Notes: generated from the letters alone by a model not told the origin. A stretch of 64,000 nt of DNA from DASUPK01 sp963763955 (GCA_963763955.1 CAVXQP010000013.1:62001-126000), one strand, 5' to 3'. Numbered from the stretch's first letter, positions 35,713-45,113 are shown. Program-made: numbers and translations.

Positions 35713-36135
35713 TCAGCGTTCCGAGACCTCGCCGCTCAGCACCGCCTTCACGTCGACGATCGGAGTGCCGTCGAGGGCCTCGAGGTTCCGCACTCGCACG
35801 CGCGCGCCATCGATGGACTCGATCCCGACGCGGTGCAGGCCGATCGGGTTCGGCCGGTGCGGCGAGCGGGTTGTGAAGACGCCAGCCGGCGGCCGGGAGG
35901 TGTCACCGCGCGGATGGACGACGAGGACGTCTCGGGCGGCGCGGTCCAACCAGGTGAGCAGCAGGAGCTCATCCCCGGGCTCGACGCCTCGTAGAGCGTC
36001 AAGCACCTCCGGCTCGAAGCGGAGCCAGGCATCCGGCGCGCCTTCGTCCCCCTGCCTGGGCGACGAGTCCAGGTCGGTGAGGGGCGACTCCACCCACCCG
36101 ATCGCCCGCAGCTCGTAGGTCGATGAGTCGGCCAA
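35713..36135 (-). CDS. trmO: tRNA (N6-threonylcarbamoyladenosine37-N6)-methyltransferase TrmO
   Basis: TrmO (TsaA/YaeB) methylates t6A37 in tRNAs reading ACY codons, using S-adenosylmethionine. The 140-residue beta-barrel protein has RAIGWVESPL at its start, LLLTWLDRAARDVLVVHPRG, and the signature TTRSPHRPNPIGLHRVGIES (about 88-107). LDGTPIVDVKA closes the barrel. It covers the core domain only and lacks the C-terminal extension of the E. coli enzyme, which is common in actinobacteria. It follows the trpA-linked small membrane protein by 16 bases and could be the end of that transcript. Confidence 0.88.
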   Translation of the reverse strand: MADSSTYELRAIGWVESPLTDLDSSPRQGDEGAPDAWLRFEPEVLDALRGVEPGDELLLLTWLDRAARDVLVVHPRGDTSRPPAGVFTTRSPHRPNPIGLHRVGIESIDGARVRVRNLEALDGTPIVDVKAVLSGEVSER

Positions 36136-36151
36136 AGGCTGAGCGGCAGGC

Positions 36152-36316
36152 CTACGGCCTGGTCAGCCAGTCGATCAGCGGCTGGGTGTACCTGAGCAGG
36201 GCGCCGGTGAAGACCCCGCCCAGGAAGAGCAGAGCGTCGACCGGACCGGGGATGCCGAGCGCATAGGCGATCACCATCACGCACCCGCCCAGGACTGTGA
36301 AGAGGACCACTTGCAC
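36152..36316 (-). CDS. Small two-helix membrane protein downstream of trpA
   Basis: A 54-residue frame from a GTG at 36316 to a TAG at 36152-36154. The product is almost all membrane: QVVLFTVLGGCVMVIAYALG, then GIPGPVDALLFLGGVFTGAL, then LRYTQPLIDWLTRP. It begins 11 bases after the trpA stop and ends 16 bases before trmO, so it is almost certainly in the trp transcript. I do not recognise a family. The lack of internal stops, the hydrophobic profile and the tight packing support a real gene. Confidence 0.6.
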   Translation of the reverse strand: MQVVLFTVLGGCVMVIAYALGIPGPVDALLFLGGVFTGALLRYTQPLIDWLTRP

Positions 36317-36327
36317 GGCTCGAAACC

Positions 36328-37170
36328 CTATCTCGCGAGAGCGTCGCAGGTCTCGCGCAGGAACTCCGTGACCGCGGCGAGCGCGCCGTCACGGTCCGGA
36401 GCATCGGCGACCGCGCGGACGAGCCGCGTCCCGATGATCACGCCGTCGGCGACCTCGCCCACCACCGCCGCCTGGTGGGGCGTCGAGATCCCGAATCCGA
36501 CCGCGACGGGGACGGCGGCCTCCTCCTTGACCGCGGAGATCAGCTCCGCGAGCTCCGGAGGCAGATCCTCCCTCTCCCCCGTGACGCCAACCGTCGAGAC
36601 CAGATATACGAACCCCAGGGCGCCTGCGCAGATCTCGGCGCGGCGGACCGGTGGAGTCGTCGGGGCGACCAGTGGAATCAGGGCCATCCCGTGCTCGCGC
36701 ACCGCCGCGGCGATCGCGCCCTGCTCCTCGAGCGGCAGGTCCGGGACGATCACGCCCGCCGCTCCGGCACCGGCCGCGAGGGCGCCGAACTCCTCGATGC
36801 CCCGGGCCAAGATCATGTTTGCGTAGACCATCAGGGCGACCGGAATCCGGTCGCCGACCGCAGCGCAGGTCTCGAGCACCGACTCCAGGGTCGCCCCCGC
36901 CGCCAGCGCCGCGGTGTCGGCGGCATGAATCGTCGGGCCGTCGGCCAGGGGGTCCGAGAAGGGCACGCCGATCTCGATCAGGTCAGCGCCGGCGTCGGCG
37001 TAGGCGTTCGCAACCGCCGTGGATGTCTCCTGATCGGGAAAGCCGCCCATCAGGTAGGGCATCAAGGCGGCACGCCCCTCGGTCTTGGCGGTCGCAAAGG
37101 CATCCGAGATCGCGCCCGCCGCCGCCGGAAGCGAAGCCGAGGAGGCGGCGGTTGATGATGGTTCAGCCAT
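36328..37170 (-). CDS. trpA: Tryptophan synthase alpha subunit
   Basis: TrpA cleaves indole-3-glycerol phosphate to indole and glyceraldehyde-3-phosphate, passing indole to TrpB. The 280-residue TIM barrel has the catalytic Glu and Asp in ADLIEIGVPFSDPLADGPTI. PLEEQGAIAAAVREHGMALI, the loop 6 region VYLVSTVGVTGERED, and the phosphate site VGFGISTPHQA are typical. An Ala/Ser-rich N-terminal extension of about 20 residues precedes the barrel. The ATG overlaps the trpB stop by eight bases. Confidence 0.96.
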   Translation of the reverse strand: MAEPSSTAASSASLPAAAGAISDAFATAKTEGRAALMPYLMGGFPDQETSTAVANAYADAGADLIEIGVPFSDPLADGPTIHAADTAALAAGATLESVLETCAAVGDRIPVALMVYANMILARGIEEFGALAAGAGAAGVIVPDLPLEEQGAIAAAVREHGMALIPLVAPTTPPVRRAEICAGALGFVYLVSTVGVTGEREDLPPELAELISAVKEEAAVPVAVGFGISTPHQAAVVGEVADGVIIGTRLVRAVADAPDRDGALAAVTEFLRETCDALAR

Positions 37171-38338
37171 CGAGGTCCGCCAGCTTTGACGTCACCTCAT
37201 CCATGTCCTTGTCGCCGCGGCCGGAGAGGGTGAGCACGTCGTAGCCGTTCCCGCCACTGTTCTGGAGCAACCACGCAATCGCGTGAGCCGGCTCGAGCGC
37301 GGGGATGATGCCCTCGAGCCGGGCGAGCTCGCGGAATGCGCGCAGCGCCTCGGCATCGGTCGCGGCCTCGTACCGCGCGCGCCCGGAGTCCCGCAGCTGG
37401 GCGTGCTCGGGCCCCACGCCCGGATAGTCGAGCCCGGCGGAGACAGAGTGCGCCTCGAGGATCTGGCCCTGCTCGTCGGCGAGCACCGAGGAGAGGGCAC
37501 CGTGCAGCACGCCGGTCGTGCCCGCGACCAGGGAGGCGCCGTGGTGTCCGCTCTCCAGACCCTCCCCCGCGGCCTCCACGCCGATCAGCTCGACGGCGTC
37601 GTCGAGGAAGGCATGGAAGCTGCCGATCGCGTTGGAGCCGCCACCGACGCAGGCGATCACACGCTCCGGCAGCGAACCCTCGAACTCCAGCGCCTGGGAA
37701 CGGGCCTCGTCACCGATCACGCGCTGGAGATCGCGGACCAGTGCCGGGTAAGGCGCCGGGCCGACCACGGACCCGATCACGTAGTGCGTGTTCTCGACGG
37801 AAGCGACCCAGTCCCGTATGGCAGCGCTGACCGCCTCCTTCAGGGTGCGCGCACCGGCCTCGACTGCGATCACCTCGGCGCCCAGGAGCCGCATCCGGTC
37901 GACGTTGGGCGCCTGCCGGCGGATGTCCTCGCTCCCCATGTAGACGGCGCAGTCGAGTCCGAAGAGCGCGCAAGCGCTCGCCGTGGCGACCCCGTGCTGT
38001 CCCGCGCCGGTCTCGGCGATCACCCGTCTCTTGCCCATGCGCCGGGCCAGCAGCGCCTGGCCCACCGCATTGTTGATCTTATGGGCGCCCGTATGGGCGA
38101 GGTCCTCGCGCTTCAGGTAGATCCGGCGCTCCACCCGCTCCGAGAGGCGCTCCGCGAGATAGAGCGGGGTCGGGCGCCCGACGAAGTCGCGCAACAGCAC
38201 GGAGAGCTCATTCTGGAAGTCCGCGTCCTCGCGCGCCTCAGCCCAGGCGGCGCTGAGCTCGTCGAGCGCCGCGATCAGGGTCTCGGGGACGAACCGGCCG
38301 CCATAGGGGCCGAAGCGCTGCTCCACTGTGGTGCTCAC
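37163..38338 (-). CDS. trpB: Tryptophan synthase beta subunit
   Basis: TrpB joins indole and serine to make tryptophan using pyridoxal phosphate. The 391-residue protein starts STTVEQRFGPYGGRFVPETL. The PLP Lys is in EDLAHTGAHKINNAVGQALL. AETGAGQHGVATA binds the substrate, CVGGGSNAIGSFHAFL is the phosphate cradle, and GLDYPGVGPEHAQLRDSGRA is a family hallmark. The GTG at 38338 overlaps the trpF stop (GTGA), and the longer frame upstream is only the shadow of trpF. Confidence 0.96.
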   Translation of the reverse strand: MSTTVEQRFGPYGGRFVPETLIAALDELSAAWAEAREDADFQNELSVLLRDFVGRPTPLYLAERLSERVERRIYLKREDLAHTGAHKINNAVGQALLARRMGKRRVIAETGAGQHGVATASACALFGLDCAVYMGSEDIRRQAPNVDRMRLLGAEVIAVEAGARTLKEAVSAAIRDWVASVENTHYVIGSVVGPAPYPALVRDLQRVIGDEARSQALEFEGSLPERVIACVGGGSNAIGSFHAFLDDAVELIGVEAAGEGLESGHHGASLVAGTTGVLHGALSSVLADEQGQILEAHSVSAGLDYPGVGPEHAQLRDSGRARYEAATDAEALRAFRELARLEGIIPALEPAHAIAWLLQNSGGNGYDVLTLSGRGDKDMDEVTSKLADLDG

Positions 38339-38982
38339 GGCGAGGCCGCCCGCGAGGAAAGCTGAACCCCGGCTGCCTCGAGGAACGCCTCGACCTTGGC
38401 GTGGTCCTTGCGACCCGGCTGGGCCTCGACGCCGCTGACCACATCCACCGCGAAGGGTTTCACCAGCTCGACCGCATCGGCGACGTTCTCGGCGCTCAGC
38501 CCGCCCGCCAGGATCATCGGCACCTTCGAGCGGCGCTTCGCCACCAGGTCCCAATCGAATCTCGTGCCGGTCCCACCATGGATCCCGTGCCAGTACGCGT
38601 CGAAGAGGTGGAAGTCCGTCCGGAAGGCCTCGGCGGCCTGGACGTCGGCCGCGCTGGTCACGCGCATCGCCTTGATCACCTTGGCGCCGGTGCGCCTCCG
38701 CGCCTCGATGCAGAACGACGGCCCCTCCTCGCCATGGAACTGGAGGATCGTCAGGTTCTCCCGCTCGGCGGCCTCGATCACGTCCTCAAGCGGTGAGTTG
38801 ACGAACACGCCGGCGATCTCGCAGCGCCGCTTCAGCGCCGCCCCGATCTCCTCGGCGACCTCCGGCCGCACGTAGCGGGGGCTCTCTGGATGGTGGATCA
38901 GCCCGATTGCCCAGGCGCCATGGCTCGCCGCGTGCTCGGCGTCGGCGAGATTCGTCATGCCGCAGACCTTGACCTTGGCCAT
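38335..38982 (-). CDS. trpF: Phosphoribosylanthranilate isomerase
   Basis: TrpF converts phosphoribosylanthranilate to CdRP. The 215-residue TIM barrel begins AKVKVCGMTNLADAEHAASH; the KVCGMT Cys is the catalytic base. LTILQFHGEEGPSFC, FDAYWHGIHGGTGTRFDWDL (catalytic Asp FDAY) and MILAGGLSAENVADAV, AVDVVSGVEAQPGRKD complete the family motifs. TACCCT lies six bases before the ATG, so trpFBA has its own leaderless promoter, separate from trpEGDC. It is divergent from the cyclopropane synthase gene. Confidence 0.95.
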   Translation of the reverse strand: MAKVKVCGMTNLADAEHAASHGAWAIGLIHHPESPRYVRPEVAEEIGAALKRRCEIAGVFVNSPLEDVIEAAERENLTILQFHGEEGPSFCIEARRRTGAKVIKAMRVTSAADVQAAEAFRTDFHLFDAYWHGIHGGTGTRFDWDLVAKRRSKVPMILAGGLSAENVADAVELVKPFAVDVVSGVEAQPGRKDHAKVEAFLEAAGVQLSSRAASP

Positions 38983-38988
38983 GCGACA

Positions 38989-38994
38989 AGGGTA
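38989..38994 (-). promoter_or_regulatory. -10 hexamer TACCCT of trpFBA
   Basis: TACCCT on the minus strand, six bases before the trpF ATG. Confidence 0.4.
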
Positions 38995-39037
38995 GGCGCC
39001 TTGACGCATCCAGCATGCGAGAGCACGTTCCGCGTCA

Positions 39038-39043
39038 TAGGCT
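39038..39043 (+). promoter_or_regulatory. -10 hexamer TAGGCT of the cyclopropane synthase gene
   Basis: TAGGCT eight bases before the ATG at 39052; no ribosome site. Confidence 0.4.
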
Positions 39044-39051
39044 GCTCGGAC

Positions 39052-40299
39052 ATGACCACCATCGAGCGCAGTTGCCGGCGCCTCTGCATGCGGATGTTCA
39101 GCGGGATCCGCGGTGGCCATCTGGAGCTGCTCGAGCCCGACGGCGGATCTCTCCGGTTCGGGGATCCCGATGCGGACCTGGCGGCGACGGTCGAGATCCA
39201 TTCGACCCGCTTCTATCGCGCCCTGCTCGGTGGCAGCGTGGGAATGGGTGAGGCGTACCGCGACGGCATCTGGGACTGCGACGACCTGGTCTCGCTGGTG
39301 CGGATCGCGGCGCGCAACATGGGATCGCTGGACCGCCTGCGCCGCCGGCTCCACCCAATGCTCTCGCCGGTGCAGCGCACTCTGTGGCGAGTGCCCCGCA
39401 ACCGCAAGCGGGCCTCGCGCCGCCACATTTCAGCCCACTACGACCTCGGGAACGACCTGTTCGCCCTCTACCTCGACGAGTCGATGATGTACTCCTCCGC
39501 CGTCTTCCCCGACCCCGAGGCGAGCCTCGCCGAGGGACAGCTCAACAGGCTGGAGCGGATCTGCCAGGCGCTCGAGCTCACCCCGGAGGACCACCTGCTC
39601 GAGATCGGGACCGGCTGGGGCGCGATGGCCGCGTACGCGGCACGCAACTACGGCTGCCGGGTGACCAGCGCGACGATCTCCACCGAGCAGCGCGAAGGGG
39701 CCCTGCGCCGCATTCAGGACGCGGGAGTCGAGGATCGGGTCACGGTCCTGCTCGAGGACTACCGGGACCTGCGCGGCCGGTTCTCGAAGCTCGTCTCGCT
39801 GGAGATGATCGAGGCGGTCGGCTGGCAGTACTTCGACGAGTTCTTCAGTCGCTGCTCAGGCCTGCTCGAGCCGGACGGCCTCTTCTTCCTGCAGGCGATC
39901 GTGATCGACGACCGCCTCTACGAGCAGGAGAAGGCCACCCGGAGCTTCTCCAACAAGCTGATCTTCCCCGGCGGCTGCCTCCCATCGATCGAGGTGATCC
40001 AGCACTGTGTCGCGCGCGAGACCGACATGTCGACGGTCTGGCTGGACGAGATCGGCGCACACTACGCTCGCACGCTCCAGCTCTGGCGCGCGCGCTTCAT
40101 CGCGAACGCCGACCTCGCAGCCGAGCTGGGATACGACGAGCCATTCAGGCGGTTGTGGACGCTCTGGCTGGCGATGAGCGAGGCCGGCTTCCGCGAGCGC
40201 CGCCTCCGAGACGTGCAGATGCTGTTCGCGAAACCGCGGCGGTCGACTAGGGTCACGGAGGATCAATGGCCGAAGGCGACGGCAAGACAGTCCTGGTAA
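39052..40299 (+). CDS. Cyclopropane-fatty-acyl-phospholipid synthase family methyltransferase
   Basis: A 415-residue enzyme that adds a methylene or methyl group to unsaturated acyl chains of membrane lipids using S-adenosylmethionine. The N-terminal lipid-handling domain includes GDPDADLAATVEIHSTRFYR, then GGSVGMGEAYRDGIWD. ISAHYDLGNDLFALYLDESM and MYSS are the CFA signature. The SAM loop is LLEIGTGWGAMAAYAARNYG. SLEMIEAVGWQYFDEFFSRC and FPGGCLPS are conserved. It is divergent from trpF and overlaps the downstream SDR gene by 34 bases, so the two are linked. Confidence 0.92.
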   Translation: MTTIERSCRRLCMRMFSGIRGGHLELLEPDGGSLRFGDPDADLAATVEIHSTRFYRALLGGSVGMGEAYRDGIWDCDDLVSLVRIAARNMGSLDRLRRRLHPMLSPVQRTLWRVPRNRKRASRRHISAHYDLGNDLFALYLDESMMYSSAVFPDPEASLAEGQLNRLERICQALELTPEDHLLEIGTGWGAMAAYAARNYGCRVTSATISTEQREGALRRIQDAGVEDRVTVLLEDYRDLRGRFSKLVSLEMIEAVGWQYFDEFFSRCSGLLEPDGLFFLQAIVIDDRLYEQEKATRSFSNKLIFPGGCLPSIEVIQHCVARETDMSTVWLDEIGAHYARTLQLWRARFIANADLAAELGYDEPFRRLWTLWLAMSEAGFRERRLRDVQMLFAKPRRSTRVTEDQWPKATARQSW

Positions 40300-41306
40300 C
40301 AGGCGGCTCCGGCTACCTCGCCGGCTGGTGCATCATCGGCCTGATCGAGCGGGGCTACCGGGTCAGGACGACCGTTCGCAACCCGGCCCGCGAGCCTGAG
40401 GTCCACGCCACGGTTGCCTCGCAGGTCGATCCGGGCCACCACCTCACCATCCACCAGGCGGACCTGACCAGCGACGAGCACTGGGACAACGTCATCGATG
40501 GTTGCGACTACGTACTCCACGTCGCCTCGCCCTTTCCGCCGAAGCAGCCGAAGGACCCGAACGAGCTGATCGTCCCGGCCCGCGAAGGGACCCTCCGCGT
40601 CCTCGGCAAGGCCCTCGATCACGACGTCAAGCGCGTCGTCGTCACCTCCTCCATCGCGGCCATCCGCCTCGCCAAGGGCACCGATCAGCGGGTCCTGACC
40701 GAGGACGACTGGACGGATCCTGACGACGAGAGCCTGACCCCCTACGTGCGCTCGAAGGCAATCGCCGAACGGGCGGCCTGGGACCTGGTCGAGGAGCGCG
40801 GCGCGCAGGACCGGCTGGCGGTCGTCAATCCCGGCGCGATCATCGGGCCCGTCCTGAACGACGACCTCTCGTATTCCATCCAGGCAATCGAGCGGCTGCT
40901 GAAGGGAATGCCCGGCATGCCGAGGCTCGGCTTCAACTTCGTCGACGTTCGGGACGTCGCGGACCTCGAGATCAAGGCGATGACGGCTCCCGAGGCCGGC
41001 GGCCAGCGCTTCATCGCCGTGACCGGGTTCGTGTGGATGTCCGAGGCCGGTGAGGTCCTCCGCGATCGACTGGGCGATGCAGCGACCAAGGTTCCCACGC
41101 GCACGATTCCCGACTTCGTCGTGCGGGGGATGGCGCTGTTCGACGGCGGAATCCACTCGATCGTCGGCAGCCTCGGCAAGAGGACGGAACTCTCCTCCGA
41201 GAAAGCCCGGACCGCCCTGGGCTGGTCGCCGCGCCCCCTTGATGACACGATTACGGAGACGGGCGAGAGCCTGGTCGAGCACGGCGTGGTCGCCACGCCC
41301 GCCTGA
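40266..41306 (+). CDS. NAD(P)-dependent extended SDR (aldehyde/flavonol-reductase-like)
   Basis: A 346-residue extended SDR. KTVLVTGGSGYLAGWCIIGL is the Rossmann loop, RTTVRNP provides an Arg for NADP, and VLHVASPFP, VVTSSIAAI and the catalytic Tyr-Lys of YVRSKAIAERAAWDL follow. VVNPGAIIGPVL is a family motif. It belongs to the dihydroflavonol-reductase/YwnB-like group that reduces aldehydes or ketones. The overlap with the cyclopropane synthase suggests a lipid-related substrate, but that is inference. A GGAGG precedes the ATG. Confidence 0.85.
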   Translation: MAEGDGKTVLVTGGSGYLAGWCIIGLIERGYRVRTTVRNPAREPEVHATVASQVDPGHHLTIHQADLTSDEHWDNVIDGCDYVLHVASPFPPKQPKDPNELIVPAREGTLRVLGKALDHDVKRVVVTSSIAAIRLAKGTDQRVLTEDDWTDPDDESLTPYVRSKAIAERAAWDLVEERGAQDRLAVVNPGAIIGPVLNDDLSYSIQAIERLLKGMPGMPRLGFNFVDVRDVADLEIKAMTAPEAGGQRFIAVTGFVWMSEAGEVLRDRLGDAATKVPTRTIPDFVVRGMALFDGGIHSIVGSLGKRTELSSEKARTALGWSPRPLDDTITETGESLVEHGVVATPA

Positions 41307-41389
41307 CTGACGGCTTCGCCATCAGATCGCGGCCACAGGCGGCCGCCCATCACAAGTCGCTCCGGCCTTCGGCCTGCGCTCCTGAGGTG

Positions 41390-41407
41390 AGCGGCCTGGT
41401 GGCCGCT
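41390..41407. terminator. 7-bp hairpin at the end of htrA
   Basis: AGCGGCC (41390-41396) pairs perfectly with GGCCGCT (41401-41407) around TGGT, overlapping the htrA stop codon. Smaller GGCC dyads lie in the rest of the 99-base convergent gap. A bidirectional terminator is likely. Confidence 0.5.
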
Positions 41408-42611
41408 AGGGCAGCGTGCTGGAGTTCGAGTCCTGGACGTGATCCGGACGGTCGCCGAGCTTGACCGAGACGTCCTTCTGCTGCCCGCCGCTGAAGATCG
41501 TGAGGGTGATCGTGTCGCCGGGCTGGTGCGCGTTGACCGCCGAGACGACGTCGTCCATGCCGGCGATCGTCTTGCCGTCGACCTTGGTGATGATGTCGCC
41601 GCCAACCGGGAAGGTCTGGCCCGCGATGGTGGCCTGGCCCGTTGCGCCCTTGATTCCGGCGTCGTCGGCGGGACCACCGCTCAGAACTCGCTCGATCAGG
41701 ACGCCCTGGTTGACAGGCAGGTTGAGGGCGTGGGCGATCTGGGGATCGATGTCTCCGCCGCTGATTCCCAGGTAGGCCTGGTGGACCTGTCCGCCATTCT
41801 CGACCTGGGAGGCGACGTCGGCCGCGGTCTTGATCGGGACGGCGAAGCCGATGCCGACGTTGCCGCCGCTCTGGCTCTCGATCTGGGAGTTGATCCCGAT
41901 CACCTGCCCGGCGCCGTTGATCAGCGGGCCGCCCGAGTTGCCGGGGTTGATCGCCGCGTCGGTCTGGATCACATCGCTGATCGAGAAGCCGTTGGGTGCC
42001 TGGATCTGGCGCTGGAGCGCCGAGACGATCCCGCTCGTCACAGTACGGTCGAGGGCGAAGGGGTTGCCGATCGCGACCACCGGGTCTCCGACCTGGACCT
42101 TGGTGGAATCACCCAGGGGCAGCGGCTGCGCGCCCTCCGTGTTGTCGACCTTGAGGAGAGCCACGTCGGTGGACGGGTCGCTGCCTACCACCTGGGCGCT
42201 CTGCTGGGCGCCGTTGCCGAGCTGGACGGTGACGCTCTTGGCGCCGTCGACGACGTGGGCGTTGGTGAGGATATGACCGTCGTTGTCGATCAGGAAGCCT
42301 GAGCCGGTCGCGGTGCTCTGCTGTTGCTGCGGGAATCCGAACACGGACTGGGTCTTCTGCACGATCTGCGAGCGGATGAAGGCGACGCCCGAGGCATCGC
42401 GCTGGTAGATGTCGTGGACGGTCAGCCCGTGGCTCGAGGTGCTGGCGGGCTTCGCCAGGGCCGCGGGCTCGATCAGCGGCGCCGATGAGCCGTCATTGCT
42501 GGTGTCGACCACGCCGGCCTGGATCAGGATCAGCCCCGCGATCAATACGACGAGGCCTCCGCCGACGGCGGACCCGAAGCTGGTCGAGAAGAACTTTCTC
42601 AGCGACTCCAT
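41406..42611 (-). CDS. HtrA/DegP-like S1C serine protease with PDZ domain
   Basis: A 401-residue membrane-anchored protease for envelope protein quality control. One N-terminal helix (GLVVLIAGLILIQAG) is followed by the protease domain. His is in DGHILTNAHVVDGAKSVTVQ, Asp in SDPSTDVALLKVDN, and Ser in DAAINPGNSGGPLINGAGQV. A single PDZ domain (about 285-385) has the GVLIERVLSGGPADDAGIKG ligand loop. It sits directly behind trpC in the same direction, 67 bases away. That gap has a GGTTC/GAACC dyad and no clear promoter. Confidence 0.93.
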   Translation of the reverse strand: MESLRKFFSTSFGSAVGGGLVVLIAGLILIQAGVVDTSNDGSSAPLIEPAALAKPASTSSHGLTVHDIYQRDASGVAFIRSQIVQKTQSVFGFPQQQQSTATGSGFLIDNDGHILTNAHVVDGAKSVTVQLGNGAQQSAQVVGSDPSTDVALLKVDNTEGAQPLPLGDSTKVQVGDPVVAIGNPFALDRTVTSGIVSALQRQIQAPNGFSISDVIQTDAAINPGNSGGPLINGAGQVIGINSQIESQSGGNVGIGFAVPIKTAADVASQVENGGQVHQAYLGISGGDIDPQIAHALNLPVNQGVLIERVLSGGPADDAGIKGATGQATIAGQTFPVGGDIITKVDGKTIAGMDDVVSAVNAHQPGDTITLTIFSGGQQKDVSVKLGDRPDHVQDSNSSTLP

Positions 42612-42661
42612 GCGGGCCAGTGTCGGCCCCACCGCTTAACCCTCTCTAAGCCCCCACTACC

Positions 42662-42676
42662 GGTTCCTTAAGAACC
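42662..42676. promoter_or_regulatory. Small dyad GGTTC-N5-GAACC between trpC and htrA
   Basis: GGTTCCTTAAGAACC has five-base arms and an AT-rich centre in an otherwise G+C-rich gap. On the minus strand it contains GGAACC, which resembles the -35 of ECF sigma promoters, but no matching -10 at normal spacing was found. It may instead be an operator or a weak terminator. Confidence 0.25.
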
Positions 42677-42678
42677 CC

Positions 42679-43482
42679 CTAGAGGAAGTGCTCCCTGGTG
42701 GAGTCCTCGTCGGCTGTGAGCTCTCGCACTTTTGCAGCGGGGTCCTCGGCACGCATGAGTGCCTCCCCGATCAGGACGGCGTCCACACCCACCCGGTCCA
42801 GCTCCTCGAGAGTTCCGCGATCGGAGATCCCGCTCTCGGAGACCACGGTCTTGCCGGCCGGGACGTCGGTGATCAGCTCGAAGGTGGTCTGGACGTCCAC
42901 GGTGAAGTCGGCCAGGTCGCGGTTGTTGATCCCAACGATGTCCGCGTCCACCGTCAGGGCGGTCTCGAGCTCCTGCTCTCCATGGACCTCGACGACCACG
43001 TCGAGGTCCAGGCCGCGCGCCTCGTCATAGAGCTGGGATAGCTCCACTTGGCGGAGAGCCGCGACGATCAGCAAGACCGCGTCGGCGCCGGCCGCCGCTG
43101 CCTCGAAGAGCTGGTAGGGGTCGACGATGAAGTCCTTCTGCAGGACAGGCAGAGCGCAGACCGCCCGGACCTGGCGGAGATCCTCCAGTGAGCCGCCGAA
43201 GTGCCGGGCGTCCGTGAGAACCGAGAGGGCGGCGGCGCCGCCCTCCTCGTAGGCCAGCGCGACCTCGGCCGGGTCGACCCCGGCGCGAATCTCGCCCGCG
43301 CTCGGGGAGCGGCGCTTGAACTCCGCGATCAGCGAGAGCCCCGGGCGGACCAAGGCCTCGCCGAATGGGCGCTGCTCGGGGCGATCGCCGAGGCGGCGCT
43401 CCAGCTCCTCGAGCGGGACCTCCGCCCGCCGTCGCTCCACGCCCGTCCGCGCGGCCTCCGCCAGCTCTTCGATCATGCGCAT
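42679..43482 (-). CDS. trpC: Indole-3-glycerol-phosphate synthase
   Basis: TrpC closes the indole ring from CdRP. The 267-residue TIM barrel has SLIAEFKRRSPSAGEIRAGV with the catalytic Lys, ALSVLTDARHFGGSLEDL, LPVLQKDFIVDPYQLFEA with the second Lys, VVEVHGEQELETAL (catalytic Glu), GINNRDLADFTVD and VSESGISDRG. AAGGGGA lies five bases before the ATG. trpD ends 15 bases upstream. Confidence 0.96.
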   Translation of the reverse strand: MRMIEELAEAARTGVERRRAEVPLEELERRLGDRPEQRPFGEALVRPGLSLIAEFKRRSPSAGEIRAGVDPAEVALAYEEGGAAALSVLTDARHFGGSLEDLRQVRAVCALPVLQKDFIVDPYQLFEAAAAGADAVLLIVAALRQVELSQLYDEARGLDLDVVVEVHGEQELETALTVDADIVGINNRDLADFTVDVQTTFELITDVPAGKTVVSESGISDRGTLEELDRVGVDAVLIGEALMRAEDPAAKVRELTADEDSTREHFL

Positions 43483-43497
43483 CTCGTCCCCTTGACC

Positions 43498-44532
43498 TTA
43501 GCTCGCGGCGGCGAGCTCGCGCGAGCGATCGATCAGGCGGGCAAGGACATCCGCAGCGGCGCCGGAGTCCACCGCTTGGCGGGCCTGCTCGACGCCGTCG
43601 CCGAGGTTCACTGCAGATCCGCCGACGAAGATCGCCGCCCCGGCGTTCAGCAGGGCAACATCGCGCTGGGGGCCCTGTTCGCCCTCGAGGATCGACCGGG
43701 TGACGCCGGCATTCTGGTCCGGGTCTCCTCCCGCGATGGTCTCCAGCGGGGCGATCCCGAGGCCGAGGTCCTCCGCCTCGACGAACCACTCGTCCGTGCG
43801 GCCATCCGCGACCTCGACCACGCGGGTCCTCTCGGCGATGCTGAGCTCGTCCAGTCCGTCGTCGGCCGAGACGACCATCGCGTGATCGCAGCCGAGGCTG
43901 AGCAGGGCCTCGGCGATCGTCTCCTGGAACGTCCGGTCAGAGACGCCGAGGAGCTGCCGCCTCGCACCGGCCGGATTGGTGAGCGGGCCCAGCAGGTTGA
44001 AGATCGTCCGCACGGCAAGCTCCTTGCGAACCGGAATCACGTGGGCCATCGCCTGGTGGTGCTTGGGGGCGAACATGAAGCCGAAACCGATCTCGTCGAT
44101 GCAGGTGGCGACCTGCTCGGGGGTGAGCTCGATCTGGACGCCGAGGGCCTCCAACAGATCGGCGGACCCGCACCTGGACGTCGCCGAGCGGTTGCCGTGC
44201 TTGGCGACCGCGCACCCCGCCCCCGCCGCGATGAGCGCAGCCGTGGTGGAGATGTTGAACGTGGTCGGCCCGCCCCCCGTGCCGGCCGTGTCCACGAGGT
44301 CGTCGCGGTTCACGTCGACCTGGGCTGCGAGGTTACGCATCGTGCGGGCGAGCCCGACCAACTCGGCGACCGTCTCTCCCTTGGCGCGGAGGGCGATCAG
44401 GAAAGCGCCGGTCTGGACCTCCCCCGCCCTGCCCTCCATGATCTCGCTGAGCGCCGCCGAGGTGTGGTCGGCCGTCAGGTGGGTCCCTGCGCAGAGCTCG
44501 TCGATCGCGCGCGTGAGGAGGTCGTTGGGCAT
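43498..44532 (-). CDS. trpD: Anthranilate phosphoribosyltransferase
   Basis: TrpD transfers the phosphoribosyl group to anthranilate. The 344-residue protein has an N-terminal helical domain (NDLLTRAIDELCAGTHLTAD) and the PRPP-binding loop DTAGTGGGPTTFNISTTAAL (about 82-101). KHGNRSATSRCGSADLLEAL and the anthranilate region FGFMFAPKHHQAMAHVIPVR follow, with RTIFNLLGPLTNPAGARRQL further on. It is the third gene of the trpEGDC block and starts 17 bases after trpG. Confidence 0.96.
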   Translation of the reverse strand: MPNDLLTRAIDELCAGTHLTADHTSAALSEIMEGRAGEVQTGAFLIALRAKGETVAELVGLARTMRNLAAQVDVNRDDLVDTAGTGGGPTTFNISTTAALIAAGAGCAVAKHGNRSATSRCGSADLLEALGVQIELTPEQVATCIDEIGFGFMFAPKHHQAMAHVIPVRKELAVRTIFNLLGPLTNPAGARRQLLGVSDRTFQETIAEALLSLGCDHAMVVSADDGLDELSIAERTRVVEVADGRTDEWFVEAEDLGLGIAPLETIAGGDPDQNAGVTRSILEGEQGPQRDVALLNAGAAIFVGGSAVNLGDGVEQARQAVDSGAAADVLARLIDRSRELAAAS

Positions 44533-44549
44533 GGTCGAGGCCGTGGCGA

Positions 44550-45109
<560 letters not shown>

Positions 45110-45113
<4 letters not shown>

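Noticed and set aside
42640..42680. ECF-sigma promoter for htrA
   Set aside because: A GGAACC -35-like sequence exists, but the nearest GTT is about 22 bases away, longer than the usual 16-17.
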